A stretch of 64,000 bases of DNA. It comes from JASLEW01 sp963732005 (GTDB taxonomy: Bacteria > Acidobacteriota > Thermoanaerobaculia > Multivoradales > UBA5704). The stretch is from assembly GCA_963732005.1 (NCBI GenBank), contig CAVSXT010000004.1, forward strand, positions 682,001 to 746,000, given 5' to 3'. Positions 18,171-26,352 of this stretch are shown here, one piece after another. Below the pieces are notes generated by a model that saw nothing but the letters and a program-made list of their open reading frames with translations, searched no databases and had not been told where the DNA came from. Position numbers and translations under genes: made by a program. Positions within the stretch are counted from its first letter, which is position 1, and each line of letters begins with the position of its first letter.

Positions 18171-18242
18171 TGAAACGCCTCACCTTACTGGGTATTGTTG
18201 GGTTGTCGAGACTCCAACGGACCCAGCAAAGGAGGCGTTTCA
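18171..18242 (+). promoter_or_regulatory. Hairpin covering the IS1380 transposase ribosome-binding site
   Basis: TGAAACGCCTC (18171-18181) is complementary to GAGGCGTTTCA (18232-18242). The second arm contains most of the AAAGGAGG ribosome-binding site and ends one base before the GTG start at 18244. Pairing would hide the site and limit transposase translation, especially in read-through RNA entering from outside. Confidence 0.6.
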
Positions 18243-18243
18243 G

Positions 18244-19746
18244 GTGAAGAGTAGAGCGAATTTCGAGCGGCGTCAAAGGTCGATCGCGGCGCGGTTGGAT
18301 CCCAGGTGGCAGCCGGAGCGGGCCGAGCCCGTGCTGGAAGGCGGCAACATCGCCTATGAAGTGTCCGGGCGCACCGAAGCGATCAGCGGTGGTGGCCTGG
18401 GAATGCTGCAGGCCTTGGTGGATGTGGTCGGTCTTCGCGAGCAGATCGACGGCAACTTGCACCTGTTTCGGCGCCACATGCCGTACCACGAATCGGACCA
18501 CGTGCTGGCGCTGGTGTACAACCTGCTGACCGGTGGCCGCTGCCTCGAGGATCTCGAGGCACGGCGCTCGGACGAGGGGTTTCTCAATGCCTTGGGGGCG
18601 CGTCGGTTGCCGGACCCGACGACGGCCGGAGATTTTCTGCGTCGGTTCGGCGCGGCCGACGTCTTGACGCTGATGGAAGCGATCCAGCGCGCCCGCTCGG
18701 CGGCCTGGTGCGTGCAGCCCAAGGCGGAGCGCAGGCTGGCGATTCTCGATGTCGACGGCACGATCAGCGAGACCGGCGGGGAATGCAAGGAGCGGATGGA
18801 CATCTCCTACGACGGACGCTGGGGCTATGGTCCGTTGGTGGTGAGCCTGGCCAATAGCCAGGAAGTGCTCTACGTCGTCAACCGGCCAGCGAATCGCCCC
18901 TCGCACGAGGGTGCAGCCGAGTGGCTCGACCGCGGCATCGCCTGGGCGCAAACCGGAGGCGGATTCGAGCGGGTGCGGCTGCGGGGGGACACCGATTTTT
19001 CGCTGACGGAGAACTTCGATCGCTGGACGGCCGGGGACGTCGAGTTCGTCTTTGGGATGGACGCCAATCCCGCTTTCGTCGGGCGAGCCGAGGCGCTTGC
19101 GGACGACGCCTGGAAGCCCTTCACGCGGCCAAAGAGCACCGCCAAGCGGCGCCGGCCGGTCAAGGTCAAGAGGGCCGTCATCGTCGAGCGGGGCTTCCGC
19201 GACCTGGATCTGGAGCACGAGCACGTCGCGGAGATCGACTACCGGCCCCGCAAATGCCAACGCACCTATCGCCTCGTGATCCTGCGCAAGCGGATCAAGG
19301 TCACCGAGGGGCAACTCCGGCTGGCTGATGAGATCCGCTACTTCTTCTACATCACGAATCTCCCGCGGGAGCACTTCGGCACAGCCGCAGTGGTCCGCGA
19401 AAACAACGCTCGATGCAACCAGGAAAACTTGATCGAGCAACTCAAGAACGGGGTTCATGCCACCCGCATGCCGGTGGCAGAATTTGATGCCAACTGGGCC
19501 TATCTGGTGATCGCTTCGCTGGCCTTGAACCTCAAGGCGTGGGCCGGCCTCTTGCTACCCCGCAAGCTCGGAGCGCGGGCGATCCTGCGGATGGAGTTCC
19601 GTCGCTTCCTCAACGAGCTGATCCTGCTGCCAGCGCAGATCCTCCGCAGCGGTCGCAGACTGATCTTCCGGCTGTTGGCGATCAATCGCTGGGTGCCTCT
19701 CTTGCTCGACGGCACACGCGCGCTTAAACGACGATGCCTCGCCTAA
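18244..19746 (+). CDS. IS1380-family transposase
   Basis: 500 residues, GTG start. The DDE motifs expected for IS1380 are visible: LAILDVDGTISETGG, VRLRGDTDFSLTENFDRW and the C-terminal ENNARCNQENLIEQLKNGVHATRMPV with the catalytic Glu, followed by FDANWAYLVIASLALNLKAWAGLLLP. Length is normal for the family and the frame is intact. It lies in the opposite direction to the gene it disrupts. Confidence 0.95.
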   Translation: MKSRANFERRQRSIAARLDPRWQPERAEPVLEGGNIAYEVSGRTEAISGGGLGMLQALVDVVGLREQIDGNLHLFRRHMPYHESDHVLALVYNLLTGGRCLEDLEARRSDEGFLNALGARRLPDPTTAGDFLRRFGAADVLTLMEAIQRARSAAWCVQPKAERRLAILDVDGTISETGGECKERMDISYDGRWGYGPLVVSLANSQEVLYVVNRPANRPSHEGAAEWLDRGIAWAQTGGGFERVRLRGDTDFSLTENFDRWTAGDVEFVFGMDANPAFVGRAEALADDAWKPFTRPKSTAKRRRPVKVKRAVIVERGFRDLDLEHEHVAEIDYRPRKCQRTYRLVILRKRIKVTEGQLRLADEIRYFFYITNLPREHFGTAAVVRENNARCNQENLIEQLKNGVHATRMPVAEFDANWAYLVIASLALNLKAWAGLLLPRKLGARAILRMEFRRFLNELILLPAQILRSGRRLIFRLLAINRWVPLLLDGTRALKRRCLA

Positions 19747-20619
19747 TCGCTACCGTCGCTTTCGCGCTGCCACGTTGCTTTGTTGGAACAAGTCTGTCCC
19801 AAATCAGCCCTCTTACAACGTCCGGCTCTGCCGACAGGCCGCGAGGGGCAGTTCAGCCGGCATTAAGTGCGAGGGCGAATCTCTCGAGAGGCGAAAGTCC
19901 GGCGCAAGATCGCGGTGGAAGATATCGACTGCGACGCTCCGCCCTCCAGGCGGCCGTTACGCGCTTGTTTTGGGGCTAGATGAGTCTCCAAGTCCGCAAG
20001 GGAATCCGGGTAGAAGGGCCGATCGAGGTCGCTCGTCAGCCGGTCCAGAGCAGCTTTGCCTTGTGCGGGTGGGTGCTGTAGAAACAGGTCAACTGCATTG
20101 CAAAGGTGGTAGCGCGCGGCCTCCGCGGTCGGGCGATATGGCTCCATGGCGTCGTGCATCGAGGGATGGGCGCACTTGTGGCGATCGTTCAGGAGGCGAG
20201 AGAGTTCATCGTATTCAAGCTCCGAGAGAAGTTCGAACTCGTCCTTGGCCATATGGAGTATGTGCCGCTCAAACACCAGTGACTTGGCAACGTCGTGGCT
20301 CTGGCAAATGGTCTCGAACTCTCTAAGTCGATGCTGAGCGTTGACGTCACCCATGATCGAGAGGTCCCGTAGCTTGTCCACAAAGTCATAGACAACAGCG
20401 ATCCAGGTCGAGACGATAGAGGACCGGTACGCCTGTGCGCGATAACAAGAGAGGGCCTCTTGGATGTGCCCTCGACTAGCGTCATTGCGACACTTGAGGA
20501 CTAATTCCTCGAGATCTGCAAGGTAGGGCATCCGGCTCCCTTCTTGTACCCCAACAGCAACCCGCAGCTGACCCTATGAACATTCCGGCGGTTACGGAGG
20601 TGTACACGTCAAGGTTTGG

Positions 20620-22017
20620 CCCCACTCTTGTCCAAAATCGGAAATCTGAGAGTCGCCCAACCGGTCACTTTTCCCCAGAACCTGGCATGAAATAAGGTTG
20701 TTGTAGGCCCTCCGTTCCGGCTCAGGGTATCCTGGGCCAAGTCTGCCAAGACAAAAAACGGAGGGTGGACAGATGGTACGAGTCGGCAGCCTCTTCAGTC
20801 AACTCCTCAAGCAGATCCCCCGCGACACCTTCCACGGCTTGGTGCGGAAGTTCGGCGCCGAGCGCTATGCCAAGGGCTTCGCGTCCTGGACTCACCTGGT
20901 CGCCATGCTTTTCTCGCAACTGGCGCGCGCCGACTCGCTGCGGGAGATCTGCAATGGGCTCGCCTGCTGCGAGGGTAAGCTCGTGCACGTCGGCATCGAC
21001 AGCGCCCCCCGGCGCTCCACGCTAGCCTACGCCAACCAGCATCGGCCGGCGGCGATGTTCGAGGCGTTGTTCTGGAAGGTGCTCGAGCGCTTCCGCGAGC
21101 AGGGAGTGCTGGGCGAGAAGAAGCATCCTTTCCGCTTCAAGAACCGCCTGCTGTCGCTGGACTCGACGACGATCAGCTTGTGCTTGTCGCTGTTCCCGTG
21201 GGCCGATTTCCGCCAGGCCAAAGGCGGCGTCAAACTCCACGTCCTGCTCAGCCACGACGACTACTTGCCGGAGTTCGCCGTCCTCACCGAGGCCCGCCAG
21301 CATGACATCCGGCCGGCCCGGCTGGCGCCGCTGCGGCCGGGCTCGATCGTCGTCGTCGATCGCGGCTACACCGACTTCGCCCTCTTCGGCCGGTGGTGCG
21401 GCCAGGGCGTCTTTTGGGTGACCCGGATGAAAGAGGGGACTGCCTATACGGTCGAGGAGTCCCGCGACCTGCCGCAAGGCCATCGCATCCTGGCCGACGA
21501 GATCATCCTGCTCACCGGTACCGTCGCCGAGACCAAGTGCCCCGACCGGCTGCGGCGCATCGTCGTCTGGGATGCCGAGCAGCAGCGCCAGATCGAGGTG
21601 CTGACCAACCACCTCGCCTTCGGCGCCACGACGCTCGCCGCTATCTACCGCGAGCGCTGGCAGATCGAGCTCTTCTTCAAGGCGCTCAAGCAGAACCTGA
21701 AGGTCAAGACCTTCGTCGGCACCACCGAGAACGCCCTGCGCATTCAGCTTTGGACAGCACTGCTCGCGCTGCTGCTGCTCAAGTGGCTCCACTTCCTCTC
21801 CACCGCCGGCTGGTCGCTCTCCAACCTGGCTTCGCTGCTGCGTCTCAACCTCTTTACCTATAGGGACCTCCACGACTGGCTGGCGAAACCCCTGGAGACC
21901 CCGCCACTGCTGCCGCCCGCCGAGCAGCTGGCGCTGTCGCTGCCGGTTCCTGGACAGCTTCCGGCATGAGCACCAGAAGCGGAGGTGCTGCGAATCGGGT
22001 GCTAACGAAAAGTGGGG
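20620..22017 (+). mobile_element. IS4-family insertion sequence (full copy)
   Basis: About 1398 bp. The probable ends are CCCCACTCTTG at 20620 and, read inward from 22017, CCCCACTTTTC. No clear target duplication was found, so the exact ends are uncertain by a few bases; the truncated second copy shares sequence only from 20623. The element lies 88 bp upstream of the start of the split HEPN-motif gene, where it may have displaced the promoter. Confidence 0.75.
20773..21969 (+). CDS. IS4-family transposase
   Basis: 398 residues. The DUF4372-like N-terminal domain (VRVGSLFSQLLKQIPRDTF) precedes the DDE core: LSLDSTTISLCLSLFPWA, IVVVDRGYTDFALFGRW and the Y-R-E-K-type signature IYRERWQIELFFKALKQNLK followed by KTFVGTTENALRIQLW. 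The frame is intact and ATG follows GGAGGGTGGACAG. It is very likely functional. A 427-bp near-identical 5' copy lies inverted at 27429-27855. Confidence 0.95.
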   Translation: MVRVGSLFSQLLKQIPRDTFHGLVRKFGAERYAKGFASWTHLVAMLFSQLARADSLREICNGLACCEGKLVHVGIDSAPRRSTLAYANQHRPAAMFEALFWKVLERFREQGVLGEKKHPFRFKNRLLSLDSTTISLCLSLFPWADFRQAKGGVKLHVLLSHDDYLPEFAVLTEARQHDIRPARLAPLRPGSIVVVDRGYTDFALFGRWCGQGVFWVTRMKEGTAYTVEESRDLPQGHRILADEIILLTGTVAETKCPDRLRRIVVWDAEQQRQIEVLTNHLAFGATTLAAIYRERWQIELFFKALKQNLKVKTFVGTTENALRIQLWTALLALLLLKWLHFLSTAGWSLSNLASLLRLNLFTYRDLHDWLAKPLETPPLLPPAEQLALSLPVPGQLPA

Positions 22018-22258
22018 AATGGAGGAGACCTCAACCCGGAACGTGCGTCGCCCTGGGAGGCCAGCCTCTTATTTTCAATGACTTAGCCCGAGTTCAAGCC
22101 CGACTCTACGGCGTTCTTGGACAGCAGTGGTTTGGCCCAATCCGATTGAGGTTCCTAAAGGAAGTCTCCTTGAGTGTTCTGAGGTTATCCGCGCCTTCGC
22201 CATCGCCGCAAGCCTATCGTCCTATCGCTCTGCCTCTATGGCTTGGATGCGGGTCTGG

Positions 22259-22681
22259 TTACTCGGTCGACGAGGGCCGCCAGCCACCGGCCTGCAACTC
22301 CATGAAGGCGAGGCAGCAGTGGGCCACGGCGCGGCCGGCCTCCTGCGCCAGCCGTAGGGCCGCCTGGTGCCCTTCTTCGGACGCCATGAAGTCGGGGGCG
22401 TCGTCGATCGACTCGGCGACCTCGCCCGAGGGGTCCTGGATAAGCTCCTGTGCCCTGTGGAGAGCTGCGACGGTGACATCCATGCTGCTCAAGATGCGCT
22501 TGAGGCTGGACTGCCGGGGGTCGATGTAGCCGCGCTCGATCTTGCAGATCTGCTGCTTTGTCAGCGCCGCCTTTTCGGCTAGTTGGATCTGAGTCATGCC
22601 GGCCGCCGTGCGCAGGATGGCGAGCGCCCGCCCCAGGAGCTTCGCCTCCCGGATCTCTTCCTCCGTTTTCTTCTGCTTCAT
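22259..22681 (-). CDS. XRE-family helix-turn-helix regulator
   Basis: 140 residues. The N-terminal HTH (LGRALAILRTAAGMTQIQLAEKAALTKQQICKIERG) is a canonical XRE/Cro domain at residues about 17-70. The C-terminal half (EEGHQAALRLAQEAGRAVAHCCLAFMELQAGG) is helical and may dimerise. Its ATG overlaps the stop of the upstream small gene (ATGA). This pairing of a small DNA-binding-like protein with an XRE regulator resembles regulatory or toxin-antitoxin modules of mobile islands. Confidence 0.85.
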   Translation of the reverse strand: MKQKKTEEEIREAKLLGRALAILRTAAGMTQIQLAEKAALTKQQICKIERGYIDPRQSSLKRILSSMDVTVAALHRAQELIQDPSGEVAESIDDAPDFMASEEGHQAALRLAQEAGRAVAHCCLAFMELQAGGWRPSSTE

Positions 22682-22929
22682 GACAGCCGCTCCTCGGGCA
22701 CTGCGTCGGGGAGACCGTAGATTCGCCTAAGCTCGGCGACCTGATCCCGTGCGGCATCGTCGAACGGCAGGCGACCGACGAAGGCGCCGTTGACGATCGT
22801 TTCCAGCAGATCGCCTAGCGACACGTCGTGCAGCTCGGCCAGAGCCTTGAGCACCTTGACCATCCGCTTCTCCATACGGACGCCGGTCTGTACGCGTTCG
22901 ATCATGGGAAACGGGGGCTGGCGTCTCAC
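22678..22929 (-). CDS. Small protein, possible ribbon-helix-helix DNA-binding type
   Basis: 83 residues from a GTG at 22929. The central part (VQTGVRMEKRMVKVLKALAELHDVSLGDLLETIVNGAF) has the strand-helix-helix pattern of MetJ/Arc-type proteins and of phage-island accessory proteins. A more internal start at the Met of MIERVQTG (residue 9) is possible. It is coupled to the XRE regulator by ATGA overlap. The partner and target are not evident. Confidence 0.55.
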   Translation of the reverse strand: MRRQPPFPMIERVQTGVRMEKRMVKVLKALAELHDVSLGDLLETIVNGAFVGRLPFDDAARDQVAELRRIYGLPDAVPEERLS

Positions 22930-23003
22930 GGGCGCCTCGCCTTCTGCCGCTCCTCGAAGTCACTGTTGATGGCGGTCTCAAAGCGCGGCGTCCTGGCGGC
23001 CAT
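22926..23003 (-). CDS. Possible 25-residue leader peptide gene
   Basis: ATG at 23003 opens a 25-codon frame (AARTPRFETAINSDFEERQK...) that ends in TGA overlapping the GTG start of the next gene (GTGA). AGGGA lies about ten bases upstream. The tight overlap argues for translational coupling, but a frame this short could be chance. Confidence 0.25.
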   Translation of the reverse strand: MAARTPRFETAINSDFEERQKARRP

Positions 23004-23050
23004 GCCGCGTTTCCCTGGGTCCGGGTGCCTCCCCTGGCGCGCGGCAGGGC

Positions 23051-23389
23051 CTACTTGAGTTCGCCGAGCAGGCGTGAGTGTCGGAACGCGGTGAGAGCAA
23101 TGAAGCTGGCTTCGAGGGTGTCAGGAGTTAGGCTGTCGAGGGCGCTGCGGTAGTAGGCGAGGGAGTGGACGGATTCAAGCGGGTCGCCGCCGCGCCCGAA
23201 TCGGCGCACAGTGGTGAGTCGAATGGCGTGAGCGACGATTTCGAGTGGCAGTCTCCGCTGGTAAAAGGTGGCGGCGATGGCCCAGTCGCCGCGCTTCGCT
23301 TTCGTCGGAGTGTCCGGCTGCGCGAGGTAGAGCTCGATGATGGTGCGCAGGTAGATCTGGCGAGTCATCTGCAGCAGTCCTGCGGTCAA
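23051..23389 (-). CDS. IS21-associated hypothetical protein
   Basis: 112 residues, ATG overlapping the istB stop (23386-23389), so it is translationally coupled as a third gene of the unit. The sequence (LYLAQPDTPTKAKRGDWAIA, FYQRRLPLEIVAHAIRLTTVRRFGR, PLESVHSLAYYRSALDSL) is helical and basic. I recall similar proteins near IS21-type transposases, but the role is unknown. It could assist target handling or be a passenger. Confidence 0.55.
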   Translation of the reverse strand: MTAGLLQMTRQIYLRTIIELYLAQPDTPTKAKRGDWAIAATFYQRRLPLEIVAHAIRLTTVRRFGRGGDPLESVHSLAYYRSALDSLTPDTLEASFIALTAFRHSRLLGELK

Positions 23390-24156
23390 GAGCCGCGGCG
23401 GTTACCAGCAGCCGCGGGGCGACGAGCGGCGCGTTGCAGGGCGCGACGGCGAGCTTCCTCCTTGGACTCCTTGAGACGATAGGACTCGCCATCCATGTTA
23501 ATGATCTCGCATCGATGGATGAGACGATCAATCAGGGTAACGACGGACGTCGCGTTGGGAAAAACCTCGTTCCATTTGGAGAATTCTTTGTTCGTCGTGA
23601 TCAGAAGTGGGCGCTGGAGGTAGCGACGGGAAACGACCTCGAAAAGCAAGTCGGCGTAGCGCGAGTCGTAGGACAGGTAGGCCAGCTCGTCGATGACCAG
23701 CAACTGCGGCTGGCAGAAGCGAGTGAGTTTGCGTTGCAGGCTGGTGGAAGTGGTCTGGTCGGCGAGGGTGTTGAGCAGTTCAGAAGCGGTCAGACAGCGG
23801 ACCGTAGCGCCGGCGACGAGGGCCTGGTGGGCGAGATTCTTGGCGATCATCGTCTTGCCGATGCCGTTGGGACCGACGAGGACAATGTTGGTGGCCGACG
23901 CGAGCCATTCGAGACGGAAGAGATCTTCGACCTGGAGGCGGTCGATTTTCTTGGGCCAAGTCCAGTCAAAATCGGCGATGGGCTTGAAGACGCCGATGCG
24001 GGCATCGCGGAGCCGCCGTTCGAGGCCGCGGCGAGCCCGTTCTTGCTCCTCCCAGGCGAGCAGCTGGACGAGCCAGGGTTGATCGTGGACTTGCTGCCAG
24101 TGAGCCAGCAAGCCGTGAAGCTTGAGCTGCTGGGCCTGTCGCTCGAGGTCGCTCAT
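23386..24156 (-). CDS. istB: IS21-family helper ATPase IstB
   Basis: 256 residues of the IstB/DnaA-like AAA+ family. Walker A is VGPNGIGKTMIAKNLA, Walker B is LLVIDELAYLSYDSRYADLLF, and the sensor region is RPLLITTNKEFSKWNEVFPNATSVVTLIDRLIHRCEII. The N-terminal helical part (LKLHGLLAHWQQV) contacts the transposase in studied IstB proteins. It loads at the target and recruits IstA. It overlaps istA by four bases, as usual. Confidence 0.95.
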   Translation of the reverse strand: MSDLERQAQQLKLHGLLAHWQQVHDQPWLVQLLAWEEQERARRGLERRLRDARIGVFKPIADFDWTWPKKIDRLQVEDLFRLEWLASATNIVLVGPNGIGKTMIAKNLAHQALVAGATVRCLTASELLNTLADQTTSTSLQRKLTRFCQPQLLVIDELAYLSYDSRYADLLFEVVSRRYLQRPLLITTNKEFSKWNEVFPNATSVVTLIDRLIHRCEIINMDGESYRLKESKEEARRRALQRAARRPAAAGNRRGS

Positions 24157-25697
24157 GACTCCTTCTTCTGCGGGTCCGGCTCGTCGCTGTCGTCGTGTTT
24201 GTCCTCTGGATTGTCGGCCTGGTGATCGTAGTCGGCCAGCCGATGGGGCGTGACGACGAGCTCGCGCAGCCGCGGGTCGTCGGGCAAGGCGACGGGCACG
24301 GGTGGCGGTTGGCCGCGGGCGTGCCGGCGACGGTCGAGCACCAGGCGTACCGCGTCGGGATGCGGCGAGCCGGCGGCCAGTGCCTCGGCGATGGCCGCGT
24401 CGAGCTCTTCGCCGCCGTGCTCGTCGAGCAGGCGCATGAGGTGGTCGACGGCGGTCTTGAGACGGCGTTGGCGCTGGGCGAGGGCGATGAGGAGTTGTTC
24501 GGCTCGAGGCACCGCGCGCAGCAAACGATCCTGGTCGCGGTGCAGGCGGGCCTGTCGCTTGCTTTGCCAGAGCGCCTCGAGGTGGCGGGGATCCTCGACC
24601 ACCTGCCCTTTGCTCCAGCAGCGAGGGTGACTGGCAACGAGATCATGGCGGTCGAGAATGCGGATTTGCTCGCGCTCGGCCAACACCGTCAGATCGCGGT
24701 CGATGCGGTCATGAGGGATCGAGTAGCGGTTGGCATCGAAGTGCACGTAAGGGGTCCGGCGCACCGTGACAGTGACGAGCTCGTGGCAGGGGAAGGGCTC
24801 CCCGGGCAAGGGCTGCAGATGAGCTCGTTCCTCGCGATAGGCCTGCGCGACGGTGCGGCGGCGGTCCTGCGGCCATGGGCGGCCGGGAGCCACCTCGCCG
24901 CACCAGCGATCGACTTCACGATTGAGGGTTTGGAGGTCGCAGCCGTGACGCAGGGGGAAGAAGGCGGTCCGTAGGAAGCGCACGGCCCGTTCGATCCGTC
25001 CCTTCTCGTTGGCCCTGTAGGGTGCAACCGGCCGCGGATCGAAGCGGTAGTGGTCCGCCAGCGCGAGCAGCCGCGGGTGCAAGCGAATCGCCTCGCCTCG
25101 GCGTTCGAGCACGGCGCTCTTCAGGTTGTCGTACAGCAGGCGGCGCGGGACGCCGCCAAAAGCGATGAACGCTTCGACATGTCCGGTCAAGAAGCTCGAC
25201 AGCCGGGCATCGTAGAAGAAGCGCACGAAGAGCCAGCGCGAATAGCTCAGGATCATCAAGAAGGCCAGCAGCCGGCGCCGTCCGCCTTGGACCCGCTGCG
25301 TGCCAAAGTCCGCCCAGTCCACTTGCGCTTGCTCGGCGACCAGCGTGCGCAGCTCGAAGAACGCCTCGGGCGTCTGGCGCGGACGTAGCGCGAGCTCCGC
25401 CAGACGGTGGCGAAAGTGATCCGGTCCCCCGCGATAGCCGCGCTGGCTCGCCATCTCGTAGAGCTGGCTCGCCGCCAGCTTGGGATAGCGCGCCAGCTGC
25501 TCGCGCAACCAGGGCACGAACGGGTCCAGTCGCGAAAGCCGCGGCAACCGTGGCGCCACCAGCGACAATCCACTTCGCGCCAGCGCCCGGCGTACGGTGC
25601 TGTGGTGGACGCCAAGATGGCGTGCAATGGTGTTGCGTCGCCAGCCCTCGACGGTGAACAGCCGGCGAATCTGGGCCACCAACTCGGGTGAGATCAT
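24153..25697 (-). CDS. istA: IS21-family transposase IstA
   Basis: 514 residues from the ATG at 25697 (preferred over an upstream extension because the N terminus ISPELVAQIRRLFTVEGWRRNTIARHLGVHHSTVRRAL is the family HTH). The integrase core shows AQVDWADFGTQRV, PRRLLYDNLKSAVLER and YRANEKGRIERAVRFLRTAFF, giving the D, D, E triad. The C-terminal beta domain has YVHFDANRYSIPHDRIDR. It is complete and coupled to istB. Confidence 0.94.
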   Translation of the reverse strand: MISPELVAQIRRLFTVEGWRRNTIARHLGVHHSTVRRALARSGLSLVAPRLPRLSRLDPFVPWLREQLARYPKLAASQLYEMASQRGYRGGPDHFRHRLAELALRPRQTPEAFFELRTLVAEQAQVDWADFGTQRVQGGRRRLLAFLMILSYSRWLFVRFFYDARLSSFLTGHVEAFIAFGGVPRRLLYDNLKSAVLERRGEAIRLHPRLLALADHYRFDPRPVAPYRANEKGRIERAVRFLRTAFFPLRHGCDLQTLNREVDRWCGEVAPGRPWPQDRRRTVAQAYREERAHLQPLPGEPFPCHELVTVTVRRTPYVHFDANRYSIPHDRIDRDLTVLAEREQIRILDRHDLVASHPRCWSKGQVVEDPRHLEALWQSKRQARLHRDQDRLLRAVPRAEQLLIALAQRQRRLKTAVDHLMRLLDEHGGEELDAAIAEALAAGSPHPDAVRLVLDRRRHARGQPPPVPVALPDDPRLRELVVTPHRLADYDHQADNPEDKHDDSDEPDPQKKES

Positions 25698-26133
25698 CGC
25701 TGCGCCTCGGCACACGACGGTACCGCTTGCGCGAGCGCCAGAAGTCGTCGCGGAGAAACTCGCTGCACGGCCGGCCACAGAACGTGCAGCCCCGGTTCGC
25801 GATCGGTAGCAGCGGCGGGCAACGAGGACCAGATCTGCATGCCGCCAGGGTGTCAGACACCCTTTGCCATGGGCTACCCTGTTGCGTCACTTTCTGCACT
25901 TCTGCTGTCGCTGGTAGCGCCCGCCGCTGACGGTACGCCGCCTGACGTCGGGCGTGCGCGAACCGTCCCTCGCGACTCTGTTGGAAGCGCCGCCCTGACT
26001 CGCGAAAGGTGCGCCGCCGCGCTGCCTGGCTACACCTCGGCGAGCAGTAGCGCTGGCCCCGGTCGCAGTCGGAGCACACATAGACCACTTGGCGGCAGAG
26101 ATCGCAGATGAAGCGGCGGCAGTCACAGGCCAT
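24916..26133 (-). CDS. Cys-rich IS21-associated protein; reading frame overruns into istA
   Basis: The first 145 codons look real. They contain a zinc-binding-like set, RRFICDLCRQVVYVCSDCDR then YCSPRCSQAARRRTFR, a basic RRFQQSREGRFAHARRQAAYRQRR stretch split by few acidic residues, then KVTQQGS and CTFCGRPCSEFLRDDFW. I recall similar Cys-rich proteins with a VTHQGS-like segment beside IS21-type genes. The open frame continues about 780 bases inside istA in another phase, which is probably GC-driven and not conserved coding; the true end may be near 25700 if a stop was lost. It would form the first gene of a four-gene unit with istA, istB and the 112-residue protein. Confidence 0.45.
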   Translation of the reverse strand: MACDCRRFICDLCRQVVYVCSDCDRGQRYCSPRCSQAARRRTFRESGRRFQQSREGRFAHARRQAAYRQRRALPATAEVQKVTQQGSPWQRVSDTLAACRSGPRCPPLLPIANRGCTFCGRPCSEFLRDDFWRSRKRYRRVPRRSDDLTRVGGPDSPAVHRRGLATQHHCTPSWRPPQHRTPGAGAKWIVAGGATVAAAFATGPVRALVARAAGALSQAGGEPALRDGEPARLSRGTGSLSPPSGGARATSAPDARGVLRAAHAGRRASASGLGGLWHAAGPRRTAPAAGLLDDPELFALALRALLLRCPAVELLDRTCRSVHRFWRRPAPPAVRQPEERRARTPRRGDSLAPAAARAGGPLPLRSAAGCTLQGQREGTDRTGRALPTDRLLPPASRLRPPNPQS

Positions 26134-26352
26134 CGTCGCGAAACGGCCTGGACACTGGCGCCCGAACCGAGCATACTGGCGCTGGTTGGGCAGTCAGTCA
26201 GCCCAGGCCAGCCGCGAGGGGATGAGGGGTCTTGGCGAAGATGAGCCTCGCCCCTCGCGGGTCCTTTCTCCGCCTCATTCTCTCCCATCAATCTTGTCGA
26301 GCGGGTTCGCGCGCACGCGCGCGACGATGATGTTGAGCTCTAGCTCATCTAT

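Larger units (their letters stand above)
18126..19974 (+). mobile_element. IS1380-family insertion sequence
   Basis: 1849 bp. The left end CCCAGTACCAGCGCGTA (from 18126) and the inward-read right end CCCAAAACAAGCGCGTA (from 19974) agree at 14 of 17 positions. GCTAGA is duplicated at 18120-18125 and 19975-19980, slightly longer than the 4-5 bp usual in this family. The boundaries are independently supported because excising the element restores the reading frame of the interrupted gene. About 230 bases after the transposase stop are noncoding. Confidence 0.88.
15934..20531 (-). pseudogene. HEPN-motif gene split by ISL3 and IS1380 elements
   Basis: Three segments belong to one gene read 20531 to 15934. 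Segment one is 20531-19975, segment two 18119-17513, segment three 16119-15934 ending in TGA. Removing IS1380 with one GCTAGA copy and ISL3 with one AATATTTT copy leaves exactly 1350 bases, 450 codons, with no stop or shift. Residues 117-122 (RHKCAH, followed by PS) fit the R-x4-H ribonuclease motif of HEPN domains within an alpha-helical N-terminal part (YRAQAYRSSIVSTWIAVVYD). The rest is helical and unrecognised. It is preceded by GAAGGGAG at the start ATG. Many HEPN RNases act in phage defence or toxin systems; that role here is inference. The gene is now broken. Confidence 0.85.

Noticed and set aside
22018..22258. Gap after the full IS4 copy examined for a gene or RNA
   Set aside because: No frame with a ribosome-binding site and no stable hairpin was seen.
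24153..25697. CRISPR-associated or guided transposon based on the IS21-type pair
   Set aside because: There is no Cas gene, TnsC-type AAA+ distinct from IstB, or repeat array nearby; the pair is ordinary IstA/IstB.
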